NCBI GenBank assembly: GCA_027296185.1
Contig: JAPUJL010000470.1
Span: 1 to 8,731 of the forward strand
Reading direction: 5' to 3'
Length of the DNA stretch: 8,731 nucleotides
DNA from: SAR324 cluster bacterium
GTDB lineage: Bacteria; SAR324; JACQKK01
Both the position numbers and the translations under genes were made by a program. Shown here one piece after another: positions 1 to 6,259 of this stretch; position 1 is the stretch's first letter, and every line of letters begins with the position of its first letter. Below the pieces are notes generated by a model. It saw nothing but the letters and a program-made list of their open reading frames with translations, ran no database searches and was not told the DNA's origin.

Positions 1-117
1 TACATATAGTTTGACCGGGCCGTCGTCTGGCCGAACGTAGCGGTCGAAATCGACAGTAACGTTGAAAAAGCCCTGGTTGTAATAAGTTCGCTCCAGTGAT
101 CGCCGAAATACCGCCAT
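1..117 (-). CDS. Partial gene, unrecognised product (N-terminal 39 residues)
   Basis: The gene starts with ATG at 117 on the minus strand and runs off the left edge, so only 39 codons are visible. A GGAGG lies four bases before the ATG (122-126 on the plus strand), and an in-frame TAG at 157-159 limits any upstream extension, so this start is well supported. It begins 51 bases after the fixC stop and could be read from the same transcript. The visible protein starts MAVFRRSLERTYYNQGFF and continues with a polar segment containing VDFDRYV and GPVKLYV. It has no signal peptide or membrane segment. I do not recognise the family. The DNA has clearly more A and T than the neighbouring genes, which may mean a different origin. 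That it is a real gene rests on the ribosome binding site and the open frame only. Confidence 0.5.
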   Translation of the reverse strand, partial: MAVFRRSLERTYYNQGFFNVTVDFDRYVRPDDGPVKLYV

Positions 118-168
118 GATGCCTCCGATGTTCGCGTTTACGTTTGCGCGTTGTCCCTATCGACGATT

Positions 169-1473
169 TCAAAAAAACAGCGCCCGTGCCGCGGCCCAGA
201 GGTCCTTGAGAGCGGCGAGGGGACCGACCTTGCCGAAGTGCCGGCGCAGCAGAGGCAGCAGCTTGGCGTGGCCTTTTGCGTCGGCGCTGAAGAAGTCCTC
301 CGCCACCCGGCACATGGCCTCGGGGTAGACCCGATACATCCGCGAGTTCGTGAGCAGCCGCGGCACGTGACGGAACGCCTTGAGGTTGCGGGTGACGTAG
401 CTGGCGTCGAGCCGCCGGGGGTAATCCGCCAGTCCCCGCGCCGAGAGATCGCCCCGCTCCAGGGCCTCGTGGGCGGTCTCGGCGGCCAGCACCCCGGAGT
501 GCATGGCGTAGTGGACGCCCTCGTAGAGCACCCCCGCGGCGAGCACCAGCCCCGCCGCATCCCCCACCAGCATCATCCCGCCGCGTACCAGCCGCGGGCG
601 CATGCGGTAGCCCCCTTCCGCGACGATGTGGGCACCGTACTCCAGCCGCTCCCCGCCGCGGATGAGGCGCCGCACGGCGGGCTGGCGCTGAAAGGCCTCC
701 AGCGCCTCGTTGATGGAGACGCGCTCGCGCTCCAGGGATTCCAATTGGGCGACGAACCCCACGGAGAGGCTCTCCCGGTTGGTGTAGACGAACCCGCCGC
801 CCTGCACCCGCCCGGGCCAATCGCCGACGAACAGGGCGGCGCAGCCGCCGCCGCTATCGATCTGGAAGCGCTCCTCGATGGTTCCCGCGGGGAGTGCCAG
901 CACCTCGCGCACGCCGAGGCTGTAATGGGCCCGGGGCTGCTCGCGGATCAGCCCGGCCTTCTTGCCCAGCAGGGACAGGACGCCGTCGGCGCAGATGACC
1001 ACGGGCGCGCGGAGCTCTCCTTCCTCCCGGCGTGTGACGACGCCGACGACCCGCCCCCGCTCGACGATCAGGTCGTCCACGACCGTCGAGGGTACCAGCA
1101 GCGCTCCGGCCTCGACGGCGCGCTCGGCCAGCCAGCGGTCGAAGCGGCTGCGGTACACCGTGAAGCCGTTGTAGGGCGGCTCGCCCAGGGTCTCGCTGCT
1201 GAAATCCAGGTTGAGGCTGCGGCCGTTGGCGAGAAAGTAGGTGGCATGGCGGGTGACCGGCCGCTCGATGGGCGCTTGGGTCACGAAATCGGGGAAGTGC
1301 TTGCGCAGTTCCAGGGAATAGACCATCCCGCCGAACAGATTCTTGGCGCCGGGATGCTGCCCCCGCTCCAGCAGCACCACCCGCCGGCCCAGGGACGCCA
1401 GCCGCCAGGCGGCCATGCTGCCCGCCGGCCCGGCGCCCACGACGATGGCGTCGTAGACGTTCGGCCGGTTCAT
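169..1473 (-). CDS. fixC: FixC-type electron transfer flavoprotein:quinone oxidoreductase
   Basis: This 434-residue FAD protein should accept electrons from a reduced electron transfer flavoprotein and pass them toward quinone (or, in nitrogen-fixing systems, ferredoxin) at the inner face of the membrane. The FAD dinucleotide fold shows GAGPAG at residues 13-18 and a basic ERGQHPGAKN stretch at 36-45. Further FixC-like blocks are YRSRFDRWLAERA (107-119), CADGV (161-165), IEERFQ (199-204), GGGFVYTN (225-232) and the second FAD motif GDAAG (304-308). The C-terminal region (NSRMYRVYPE, then KVGPLAALKD) follows E. coli FixC closely. Length is normal. Like FixC, it lacks the fused ferredoxin domain of mitochondrial ETF-QO and would need a FixX-like partner, which is not found here. 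It has a strong GGAGG (1481-1485) seven bases before the ATG and overlaps the upstream ETF gene by ATGA. Its last codons contain a run of seven T. Confidence 0.88.
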   Translation of the reverse strand: MNRPNVYDAIVVGAGPAGSMAAWRLASLGRRVVLLERGQHPGAKNLFGGMVYSLELRKHFPDFVTQAPIERPVTRHATYFLANGRSLNLDFSSETLGEPPYNGFTVYRSRFDRWLAERAVEAGALLVPSTVVDDLIVERGRVVGVVTRREEGELRAPVVICADGVLSLLGKKAGLIREQPRAHYSLGVREVLALPAGTIEERFQIDSGGGCAALFVGDWPGRVQGGGFVYTNRESLSVGFVAQLESLERERVSINEALEAFQRQPAVRRLIRGGERLEYGAHIVAEGGYRMRPRLVRGGMMLVGDAAGLVLAAGVLYEGVHYAMHSGVLAAETAHEALERGDLSARGLADYPRRLDASYVTRNLKAFRHVPRLLTNSRMYRVYPEAMCRVAEDFFSADAKGHAKLLPLLRRHFGKVGPLAALKDLWAAARALFF

Positions 1474-2522
1474 CTGCGGGCCTCCGCGCCCGGGGCGGCG
1501 CGGACGCCGGCGACGGCCTCGCCCCGCTCGAGCCGGGCGATGAGGGCCGGCAGCACTTGGTGTAAATCCCCCACGATCCCCAGGTCGGCGCTGCCGAAGA
1601 TGGGTGCCTCCGGGTCGGAATTGATCGCGATCAGTGTCTCGGGCTCCTTGACGCCCACCATGTGATAAGGCGCGCCGGAGATGCCCACCGCCACGTAGAC
1701 CACCGGCCGGACGATGGCGCCGGTGAGTCCCACCTGCCGGGAGAAGGGCAGCCAGCCCTCGTCGGCGGCGGGCCGGCTCCCGGCGATGCTGGCTCCGAGC
1801 AGCCGGGCCAGCGTCTCCACCAGTTGCACCGCCTCCGGGGTGAAGGCGCCCCGCCCGAAGGCGACGATGCGCTCGGCGTCGGCGATATCCACGGTCTCGG
1901 GATCCGGCGGATGGATGTGGGTAACCGGCTGTGGGCTCCCTGGCGCGGCCCTAAGGGCAACACCGCGTTCCACGGCCGCCGGCGGTGCATCCCCGGCCGG
2001 CACGGGTGGGGTGGGCGGCGCGGCTTCGCCCACCGCTCCCGGCACCAGCGTCACGGCCAGCGGACAGGAGAGCTCGAACGACACGAGCGCCTCGTATTGT
2101 TCGCCGAAGGCCGGGCGGGCTGCGACGAAGCGTTGCCCATCGGCGGTGATCCCGGTGGCGCCCGTCACCAGGGCCGCACCGTGCTCCGCGGCCCAGAGGG
2201 GCGCCAGCACCTTGCCCGCCGCGTCGTCGGCGAACAGGAACACCCGCGGGATTCCGGGGAACGCCTCGAGGGGCGAGCGGCCGTCCGGACAAAGGGGATG
2301 TGCGGCCAAGGGGGTGCCCAAGGAATGGAACCCGGCGACGCCCCACGCCCGCAGCGTTTCCGCCTCGCCGGGCGCCGGCTCCGGCCCGCTCAGGGCGATG
2401 AGCTCCGCGGTCAGCCGCCGGGCGAGGCCCCGGGCCTCGTAGAGCAGTTCCGGCGCCGAGGGCTGCAGCTCCCCACCACGGCCGTGGGGCAGCCACACCC
2501 ACACTTCGTTGGTGGCGGTCAT
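1470..2522 (-). CDS. fixB: Electron transfer flavoprotein alpha subunit, FixB-like
   Basis: This 350-residue protein is the FAD-holding alpha subunit of an electron transfer flavoprotein, a soluble heterodimer carrying electrons from a dehydrogenase to FixC/ETF-QO. The N-terminal domain (1-160) is divergent. A proline/alanine linker (about 167-205) precedes the conserved C-terminal FAD domain. There GRGAFTPEAVQL (223-234), SRPAADEGW (249-257), SRQVGLTG (261-268), VGISGAPYHMVG (279-290) and AINSDPEAPIFGSADLGIVGD (299-319) match the ETF alpha signature; the HMVG and ADLGIVGD details resemble FixB. Length is normal. It is the middle gene of the operon and overlaps both neighbours by four bases (ATGA), suggesting translational coupling. 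The partner beta subunit (FixA/EtfB), normally encoded just upstream of alpha, is missing; its place is taken by the flavoprotein gene. Beta must be supplied from elsewhere or the protein works differently. Confidence 0.88.
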   Translation of the reverse strand: MTATNEVWVWLPHGRGGELQPSAPELLYEARGLARRLTAELIALSGPEPAPGEAETLRAWGVAGFHSLGTPLAAHPLCPDGRSPLEAFPGIPRVFLFADDAAGKVLAPLWAAEHGAALVTGATGITADGQRFVAARPAFGEQYEALVSFELSCPLAVTLVPGAVGEAAPPTPPVPAGDAPPAAVERGVALRAAPGSPQPVTHIHPPDPETVDIADAERIVAFGRGAFTPEAVQLVETLARLLGASIAGSRPAADEGWLPFSRQVGLTGAIVRPVVYVAVGISGAPYHMVGVKEPETLIAINSDPEAPIFGSADLGIVGDLHQVLPALIARLERGEAVAGVRAAPGAEARR

Positions 2523-4495
2523 TGCCAGTTCAACTCCATCCCGCAGACCTTCCGGGCCGCGCGGTGCCCGTCGAGGATCGCCTCGCCCACGTCCTTGGGG
2601 CTGACGGCGTCACCGGCCCGGTAAAGCGCCGCCACTCGCCCCGCGAGTTCGTGGTACAGGCCGTCGCGGCTCCGGCCGTGATTCACCGGGACGATCAGGC
2701 CCACATCGGCGAGGGTGGTCTGCCGGTTGCTGTAGATATCCAGCAGCACCGGATCGACCGAGGCGTCCAGGACGATGTGGCCCTCGTAGAGGTCGATCTC
2801 GTGGGCCGCCATCCGCTGGTGCCAAAGTTCCAGGTCGAGGGTGACGCCCAGCTCCTGTCCCACGTGAAATGCCGAGGTGACCAGCGAGATACGGCAGCCC
2901 GCCTCGGCCAGGTATTCCGCCAGGCTGGTGGCCTGGTGACTGCCGATGTCGTCCACGATCAGCACGTGGCAGGGGCCGGGCCGCGGTCCGGACAGGACCT
3001 CGATCGGCGTACGCACCCGCTCCCCGTCCATGCCCGGAATGTGCGCGGGGCGCACCTCCTCCTGGCCCGTGGCGACGATCACGGCATCCGGCGCTTCGGC
3101 CAGGATCTCCGCCGCCGTGACCTCGGCGCCCAAGCGCACGTCGACGCCGTAGCGGTTGAGCTCGCTGATCTTGTTGCGGATCAGGTCTCCGTACTCAAGC
3201 CGCTGGGGCACCCGGACGATCCAGTTGACGTTGCCGCCGAGCACCGCTTCTTTCTCGAACAAAGTCACCCGGTGGCCGTGGTGTGCCGCGACGATGGCCG
3301 CCTCCATCCCCGCCGGCCCGCCCCCGACCACAATCGCCCGTTTGGGTGCGGCGGCCTGCCGGTAGCTCTCGGCGCCCAGCTCCGCCTCGCTGCCGTTGGC
3401 GGGGTGCTGGATGCAGCTCAGGGGCTGGTTCAGGCCCATCAGACCGATGCAGTACTGGTTGCAGGCGATGCACTTGCGGATCTCGGCGGCCAGGTCATCC
3501 TGGGATTTCGCGGCCCAATCGGGATCGGCGATCTGCGCCCGCACCACGCCGACCAGATCCGCGACGCCGTCGCGCAGCAGCCGGTCGGCCATCAGGGGAT
3601 CGTTGACCCGCCCCACGCCGATCACCGGGACGTTCACCGCCTCCCGGATCGACGCCGTGTGGGCCGATTGGTAGCCCGCCGGGACCGTCATCGGCCCCTC
3701 CACCATGTACAGCCGCCCCGTGGTGCCGATGCTCGTGTTGACGAAATCCACCAGGCCGAGGCCGTCCAGCCGCCGGGCGATCTCCACCACGTCCGCGAGC
3801 ACCAGCCCGCCGTCGATCAACTCGTCGGTGCAGAGGCGGATCCCCACCGCAACGCCCTCGCCCGCGGCCGCACGCACGGCCTCGAGGCATTCCACGGTCA
3901 GCCGCAGCCGGCGCTCGGGGCTGCCGCCGTAGCCGTCGGTGCGCCGGTTGGTGTGGGGCGACATGAACTGCCGCAGAATGCTGGAGTGGGAGGCCTGCAG
4001 CTCGATGCCGTCGAAGCCGCCGGATTGGACGTGCGCCGCGACCCGGCCGTAGCCCTCGATCACCTCGGCGATCTGGGCGGCATCGATGGCGGCGGGCACC
4101 TCCCGGAACAGCCCATCTCCCACCGGGGAGGGCCCCCAGAGCGGCTCGTCGTTGAAGAAGCTGAAGCCCTGCAGCCCGTTGTGATTCAGCTGGCAGAAGA
4201 TCGCCGCGCCCTCGCCCTTCACCGCCGCGGTGAGGCGCCGGTAGTGGGGCACCACCGCCGGGTCGTAGGCGTGGATCAGCTTCTCGTAGGCGAAGTCGGA
4301 GGGGTGTACCGACTGCTCCTCGGTGATCACCAGCCCCGCGCCGCCTTTCGCCCGTTCCCGGTAGTATGCGGTGAGCCGCTCGCCCGGGGCGTTGTCCTCG
4401 GCGAAGTTGGTCAGGTGGGCGGAGAAGACCACCCGGTTGCGCACCTTGACCGGACCGAGGGCGATCGGCGTGAACAAATGTCGGTACTGACTCAT
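2519..4495 (-). CDS. Iron-sulfur flavoprotein of the OYE/TMADH/2,4-dienoyl-CoA reductase family
   Basis: The protein has 658 residues in three parts. Residues 1-335 form an old yellow enzyme FMN barrel (FTPIALGPVKVRNRVV at 8-23, NRRTDGYGGSPERR at 183-196). Cysteines 342, 345, 349 and 361 (C-x2-C-x3-C-x11-C) fit the 4Fe-4S site of trimethylamine dehydrogenase and FadH. Residues 386-658 form a nucleotide-binding domain with VVGGGPAGMEAA (389-400), VIVATG (472-477) and a late GDA (628-630). At the expected catalytic site the chain reads LQASH (166-170): His170 aligns with TMADH His172, while Gln167 replaces Tyr169. No cysteine is seen at the covalent-FMN position of TMADH. Family members demethylate methylated amines or betaines, or reduce dienoyl-CoA; relatives also accompany mycofactocin. 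Being first in an operon with ETF alpha and FixC, it most likely donates electrons to an ETF. The substrate is not known. The ATG start has only a weak ribosome binding site. Confidence 0.87.
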   Translation of the reverse strand: MSQYRHLFTPIALGPVKVRNRVVFSAHLTNFAEDNAPGERLTAYYRERAKGGAGLVITEEQSVHPSDFAYEKLIHAYDPAVVPHYRRLTAAVKGEGAAIFCQLNHNGLQGFSFFNDEPLWGPSPVGDGLFREVPAAIDAAQIAEVIEGYGRVAAHVQSGGFDGIELQASHSSILRQFMSPHTNRRTDGYGGSPERRLRLTVECLEAVRAAAGEGVAVGIRLCTDELIDGGLVLADVVEIARRLDGLGLVDFVNTSIGTTGRLYMVEGPMTVPAGYQSAHTASIREAVNVPVIGVGRVNDPLMADRLLRDGVADLVGVVRAQIADPDWAAKSQDDLAAEIRKCIACNQYCIGLMGLNQPLSCIQHPANGSEAELGAESYRQAAAPKRAIVVGGGPAGMEAAIVAAHHGHRVTLFEKEAVLGGNVNWIVRVPQRLEYGDLIRNKISELNRYGVDVRLGAEVTAAEILAEAPDAVIVATGQEEVRPAHIPGMDGERVRTPIEVLSGPRPGPCHVLIVDDIGSHQATSLAEYLAEAGCRISLVTSAFHVGQELGVTLDLELWHQRMAAHEIDLYEGHIVLDASVDPVLLDIYSNRQTTLADVGLIVPVNHGRSRDGLYHELAGRVAALYRAGDAVSPKDVGEAILDGHRAARKVCGMELNWQ

Positions 4496-4678
4496 CGCGC
4501 TCGGTGACGATTGGGTTGACCGGCCTTCGTTTGCCGGCCGGGCGGTGCCGGACCGCGGTAGCGGCGAGCATAGCCGGAGCGTCGAGTTCGATGCCGGGCT
4601 CCCAAATTCGCAGCCGGAGCCCGCGGGGTCAAGGCCATCCCGGATGCCGAGGCGTGCCCCATCGCGTCAGTACGTGTC

Positions 4679-4706
4679 TTTACAAACAGCGGCCCGCCTC
4701 TATACT
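4679..4706 (+). promoter_or_regulatory. Sigma-70-like promoter ahead of the radical SAM gene
   Basis: TTTACA (4679-4684) and TATACT (4701-4706) each match the sigma-70 consensus at five of six bases and are separated by 16 bases. This is the clearest promoter-like pair in the window and lies in a locally less GC-rich pocket of the divergent spacer. It points toward the radical SAM gene and would give a leader of about 175-180 bases. No equally convincing promoter was seen for the minus-strand operon starting at 4495. Confidence 0.55.
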
Positions 4707-4737
4707 AAGGTTCATACCACGGGCGGTTGGAGACCAT

Positions 4738-4769
4738 TACCCGCCGGGGGGCCGCCCTGCGGCCGGGTA
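4738..4769 (+). other. GC-rich hairpin in the presumed leader of the radical SAM mRNA
   Basis: GGCCGC (4750-4755) and GCGGCC (4759-4764) form a perfect six-pair stem with a three-base loop. Outside it TACCC (4738-4742) can pair with GGGTA (4765-4769), leaving a bulge on the left side. It lies some 25-55 bases after the predicted transcription start and over 120 bases before the start codon. There is no following T-run, so it is not an ordinary terminator; it could be a leader structure or just a product of high GC. Confidence 0.3.
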
Positions 4770-4785
4770 TCGCAGTCGACTTGCA

Positions 4786-4890
4786 ATGGGTGAACGGCGA
4801 AAACGCCGCGCTCCCCGTCCGCTTGCCCGCCAGGGGGCCGCATGGGATTTTCCCGGTTGGGTTGGCACACCGGTTAATTTCGAGCTTTGA
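4786..4890 (+). CDS. Possible 34-residue small ORF directly upstream of the radical SAM gene
   Basis: An ATG at 4786 opens a 34-codon frame ending in TGA at 4888-4890, just before the ATG of the radical SAM gene at 4893. The peptide starts MGERRKRRAPRP, strongly basic, and ends in a tryptophan-, proline- and glycine-containing tail (WDFPGWVGTPVNFEL). It has no good ribosome binding site, no double-glycine cleavage site and no cysteine. It might be a leader peptide that couples translation, or a substrate of the radical SAM enzyme, but chance is the simplest explanation in GC-rich DNA. Confidence 0.15.
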   Translation: MGERRKRRAPRPLARQGAAWDFPGWVGTPVNFEL

Positions 4891-4892
4891 CG

Positions 4893-5858
4893 ATGACGAT
4901 GATGACGGAGGCCGTTCCCCGCACCACCCTCGACCCCGCCAAGTTCCGGGACCCCGACCGCACGGCGAACGGCCAGCCCCGGGCAGCCGTGACCCTGGGC
5001 CGGCTGAGTACCCTGTGGTTCAACACGGGCACCCTTTGCAACCTCACCTGCACCCACTGCTACATCGAGTCCAGCCCGGCCAACGACCGGCTCGTCTATT
5101 TAACCGCCGCCGAAGTGGCGGCCTACCTGGACGAGCTGGACGGCGGGGACTGGGGTACCGAGGAGATCGGATTTACGGGCGGGGAGCCCTTCATGAATCC
5201 GGAGTTCGCCGCCATGCTGGAGGACAGCCTGAGGCGGGGATACCGGGGTCTGGTGCTCACCAACGCCATGCGCCCCATGGCCAAGTGCGCCGAGGCCCTG
5301 CTGGAGCTTCGCCGGAAATACGGAGCGCGGCTGACCATCCGCGTCTCCCTGGATCACTACAGCCAGGCCCTGCACGAGACGGAGCGGGGCCGGCGGTCGT
5401 GGGCTCCAGCCCTCGAGGGGCTACGCTGGCTCGCCGGTCGCGGCTTCCAAATCAGCGTGGCGGGGCGCACCTTCTGGGGGGAGCCGGACGCGAAATTGCG
5501 GGCGGGGTATGGCCGCTTGTTCGCCACCCACGATATTCCTCTGGACTCCGGCGATCCGGCGGCGCTGGTGCTCTTTCCGGAAATGGACGCCGAATCCGAC
5601 GTCCCGGAAATCACCGAGGCCTGCTGGGGCATCCTGGACAAGCGCCCGGAGGACATCATGTGCGCCTCCTCCCGCATGATCGTGAAGCGCAAGGGCGCCG
5701 CGCGGCCCACGGTGCTCTCCTGCACGCTGCTTCCCTACGACGGGCAGTTCGAGCTGGGCGGCACTCTCGGCGAGGCGGCGCGTACGGTGAAGCTCAATCA
5801 CCCCCACTGCGCCAAGTTCTGCGTGTTGGGGGGCGGCTCGTGCAGCGCCCAGAGCTGA
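4893..5858 (+). CDS. Radical SAM protein with C-terminal auxiliary-cluster-like cysteines
   Basis: Taking the ATG at 4893 as start, the protein has 321 residues. The radical SAM motif C-x3-C-x2-C is at Cys49, Cys53 and Cys56 (GTLCNLTCTHCY) and should bind the 4Fe-4S cluster that cleaves S-adenosylmethionine. GGEP at 96-99 is the SAM-contact motif, and RVSLDHY (150-156) fits a later barrel strand. The C-terminal part carries Cys257, Cys277, Cys306, Cys310 and Cys317, a spacing like that of SPASM or twitch domains binding extra Fe-S clusters; this is inference. Substrate and product are unknown, and no convincing precursor peptide is nearby. Alternative starts are TTG 4887, ATG 4899 and ATG 4902; none has a strong ribosome binding site. 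The gene is divergent from the flavoprotein operon and its 3' end overlaps a broken metallophosphoesterase gene. The ferredoxin 400 bases downstream is a possible electron donor. Confidence 0.85.
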   Translation: MTMMTEAVPRTTLDPAKFRDPDRTANGQPRAAVTLGRLSTLWFNTGTLCNLTCTHCYIESSPANDRLVYLTAAEVAAYLDELDGGDWGTEEIGFTGGEPFMNPEFAAMLEDSLRRGYRGLVLTNAMRPMAKCAEALLELRRKYGARLTIRVSLDHYSQALHETERGRRSWAPALEGLRWLAGRGFQISVAGRTFWGEPDAKLRAGYGRLFATHDIPLDSGDPAALVLFPEMDAESDVPEITEACWGILDKRPEDIMCASSRMIVKRKGAARPTVLSCTLLPYDGQFELGGTLGEAARTVKLNHPHCAKFCVLGGGSCSAQS

Positions 5859-6064
5859 GCCTGCGTCCCTCCGCCGGCCCGGACGGGGATTCCCACCCGG
5901 TCACACCTGAAGGGCCGCGGCTCCTCTTCGGCGATCCCTACAGCCACCTCCCGGCAACCCGCGCGCTCCTCTCCGCGGCGGCGGAGCGGGGCATTCCATC
6001 CGACCGCATCGTCCGCACCGGGGACGTGGTGTCTTGCGGCCCGGAGCCGGCACCGGCCGCTTGA
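5840..6064 (+). pseudogene. Truncated metallophosphoesterase remnant
   Basis: A 74-codon frame starts at GTG 5840, overlapping the last 19 bases of the radical SAM gene with a G-rich stretch (GGGGGG) just upstream, and ends at TGA 6062-6064. Residues about 28 onward (LLFGDPYSHLPATRALLSAA, then GIPSDRIVRTGDVVSCGPEP) strongly resemble the N-terminus of metallophosphoesterases whose usual form, from memory, is FGGPYSNL-x-ATRALL followed by ICTGDVVAYC. The GD motif is the second metal-binding motif of that fold. A full protein needs over 200 residues with GNH/E and later histidine motifs; none follow in any frame before the ferredoxin gene, so the product cannot be active. The last residues (GPEPAPAA) are already degenerate. 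The overlap suggests it was once the translationally coupled partner of the radical SAM gene. It could be called a short hypothetical gene instead. Confidence 0.6.
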
Positions 6065-6077
6065 CGCGGATTCGAGA

Positions 6078-6107
6078 ACTCCCCCCCTTGCGGGCGGAGT
6101 GGGTTTT
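6078..6107 (+). terminator. Possible intrinsic terminator after the radical SAM gene and remnant
   Basis: ACTCC (6078-6082) pairs with GGAGT (6096-6100), and after a C/C mismatch CCC (6084-6086) pairs with GGG (6092-6094), leaving a five-base loop. GGG and then TTTT (6104-6107) follow. The stem lies just after the TGA of the remnant, where transcription from 4712 or so would be expected to end. The T-run is short and offset by three G, so this is only moderately convincing. Confidence 0.4.
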
Positions 6108-6259
6108 CCTTGGCCGGTTCTGGCGGACGGGTTCAACTTGACGGGGGCCGAGGGAACACGCTAGGCAAAGTAAGACCGCTGCCCGCCTTGCCGCCCGAGC
6201 CAGTTGGCGCGCCCCGGGAACATCCACGGATTCGATTGTGTCTTGGAGGATAAGCACCG

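Noticed and set aside
151..1665. 504-codon open frame on the plus strand
   Set aside because: It lies opposite fixC and the start of the ETF gene, its translation is low-complexity and matches no family, and long antisense frames are expected in GC-rich DNA.
2522..4507. 661-codon open frame on the plus strand
   Set aside because: It mirrors the flavoprotein gene on the opposite strand, whose domains and iron-sulfur motif are unmistakable; the antisense translation is His/Arg/Gly-rich noise.
4604..4632. Promoter for the minus-strand operon (TTGACC on the minus strand at 4632-4627)
   Set aside because: No acceptable -10 hexamer lies at 16-18 bases; the match is at chance level.
4727..5839. 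Long plus-strand frame overlapping the radical SAM gene
   Set aside because: Only its last 75 codons (the metallophosphoesterase remnant) show homology; the rest is an out-of-frame shadow of the radical SAM gene.
2519..5858. Mycofactocin biosynthesis locus
   Set aside because: OYE-family proteins and a radical SAM gene do occur together in such loci, but there is no MftA precursor, MftB, MftD/E/F or MftC-type SPASM protein here.
6138..6167. Promoter ahead of the ferredoxin (TTGACG at 6138)
   Set aside because: At 16-18 bases downstream only CTAGGC or TAGGCA is found, a poor -10 match, so it is not reported as a feature.
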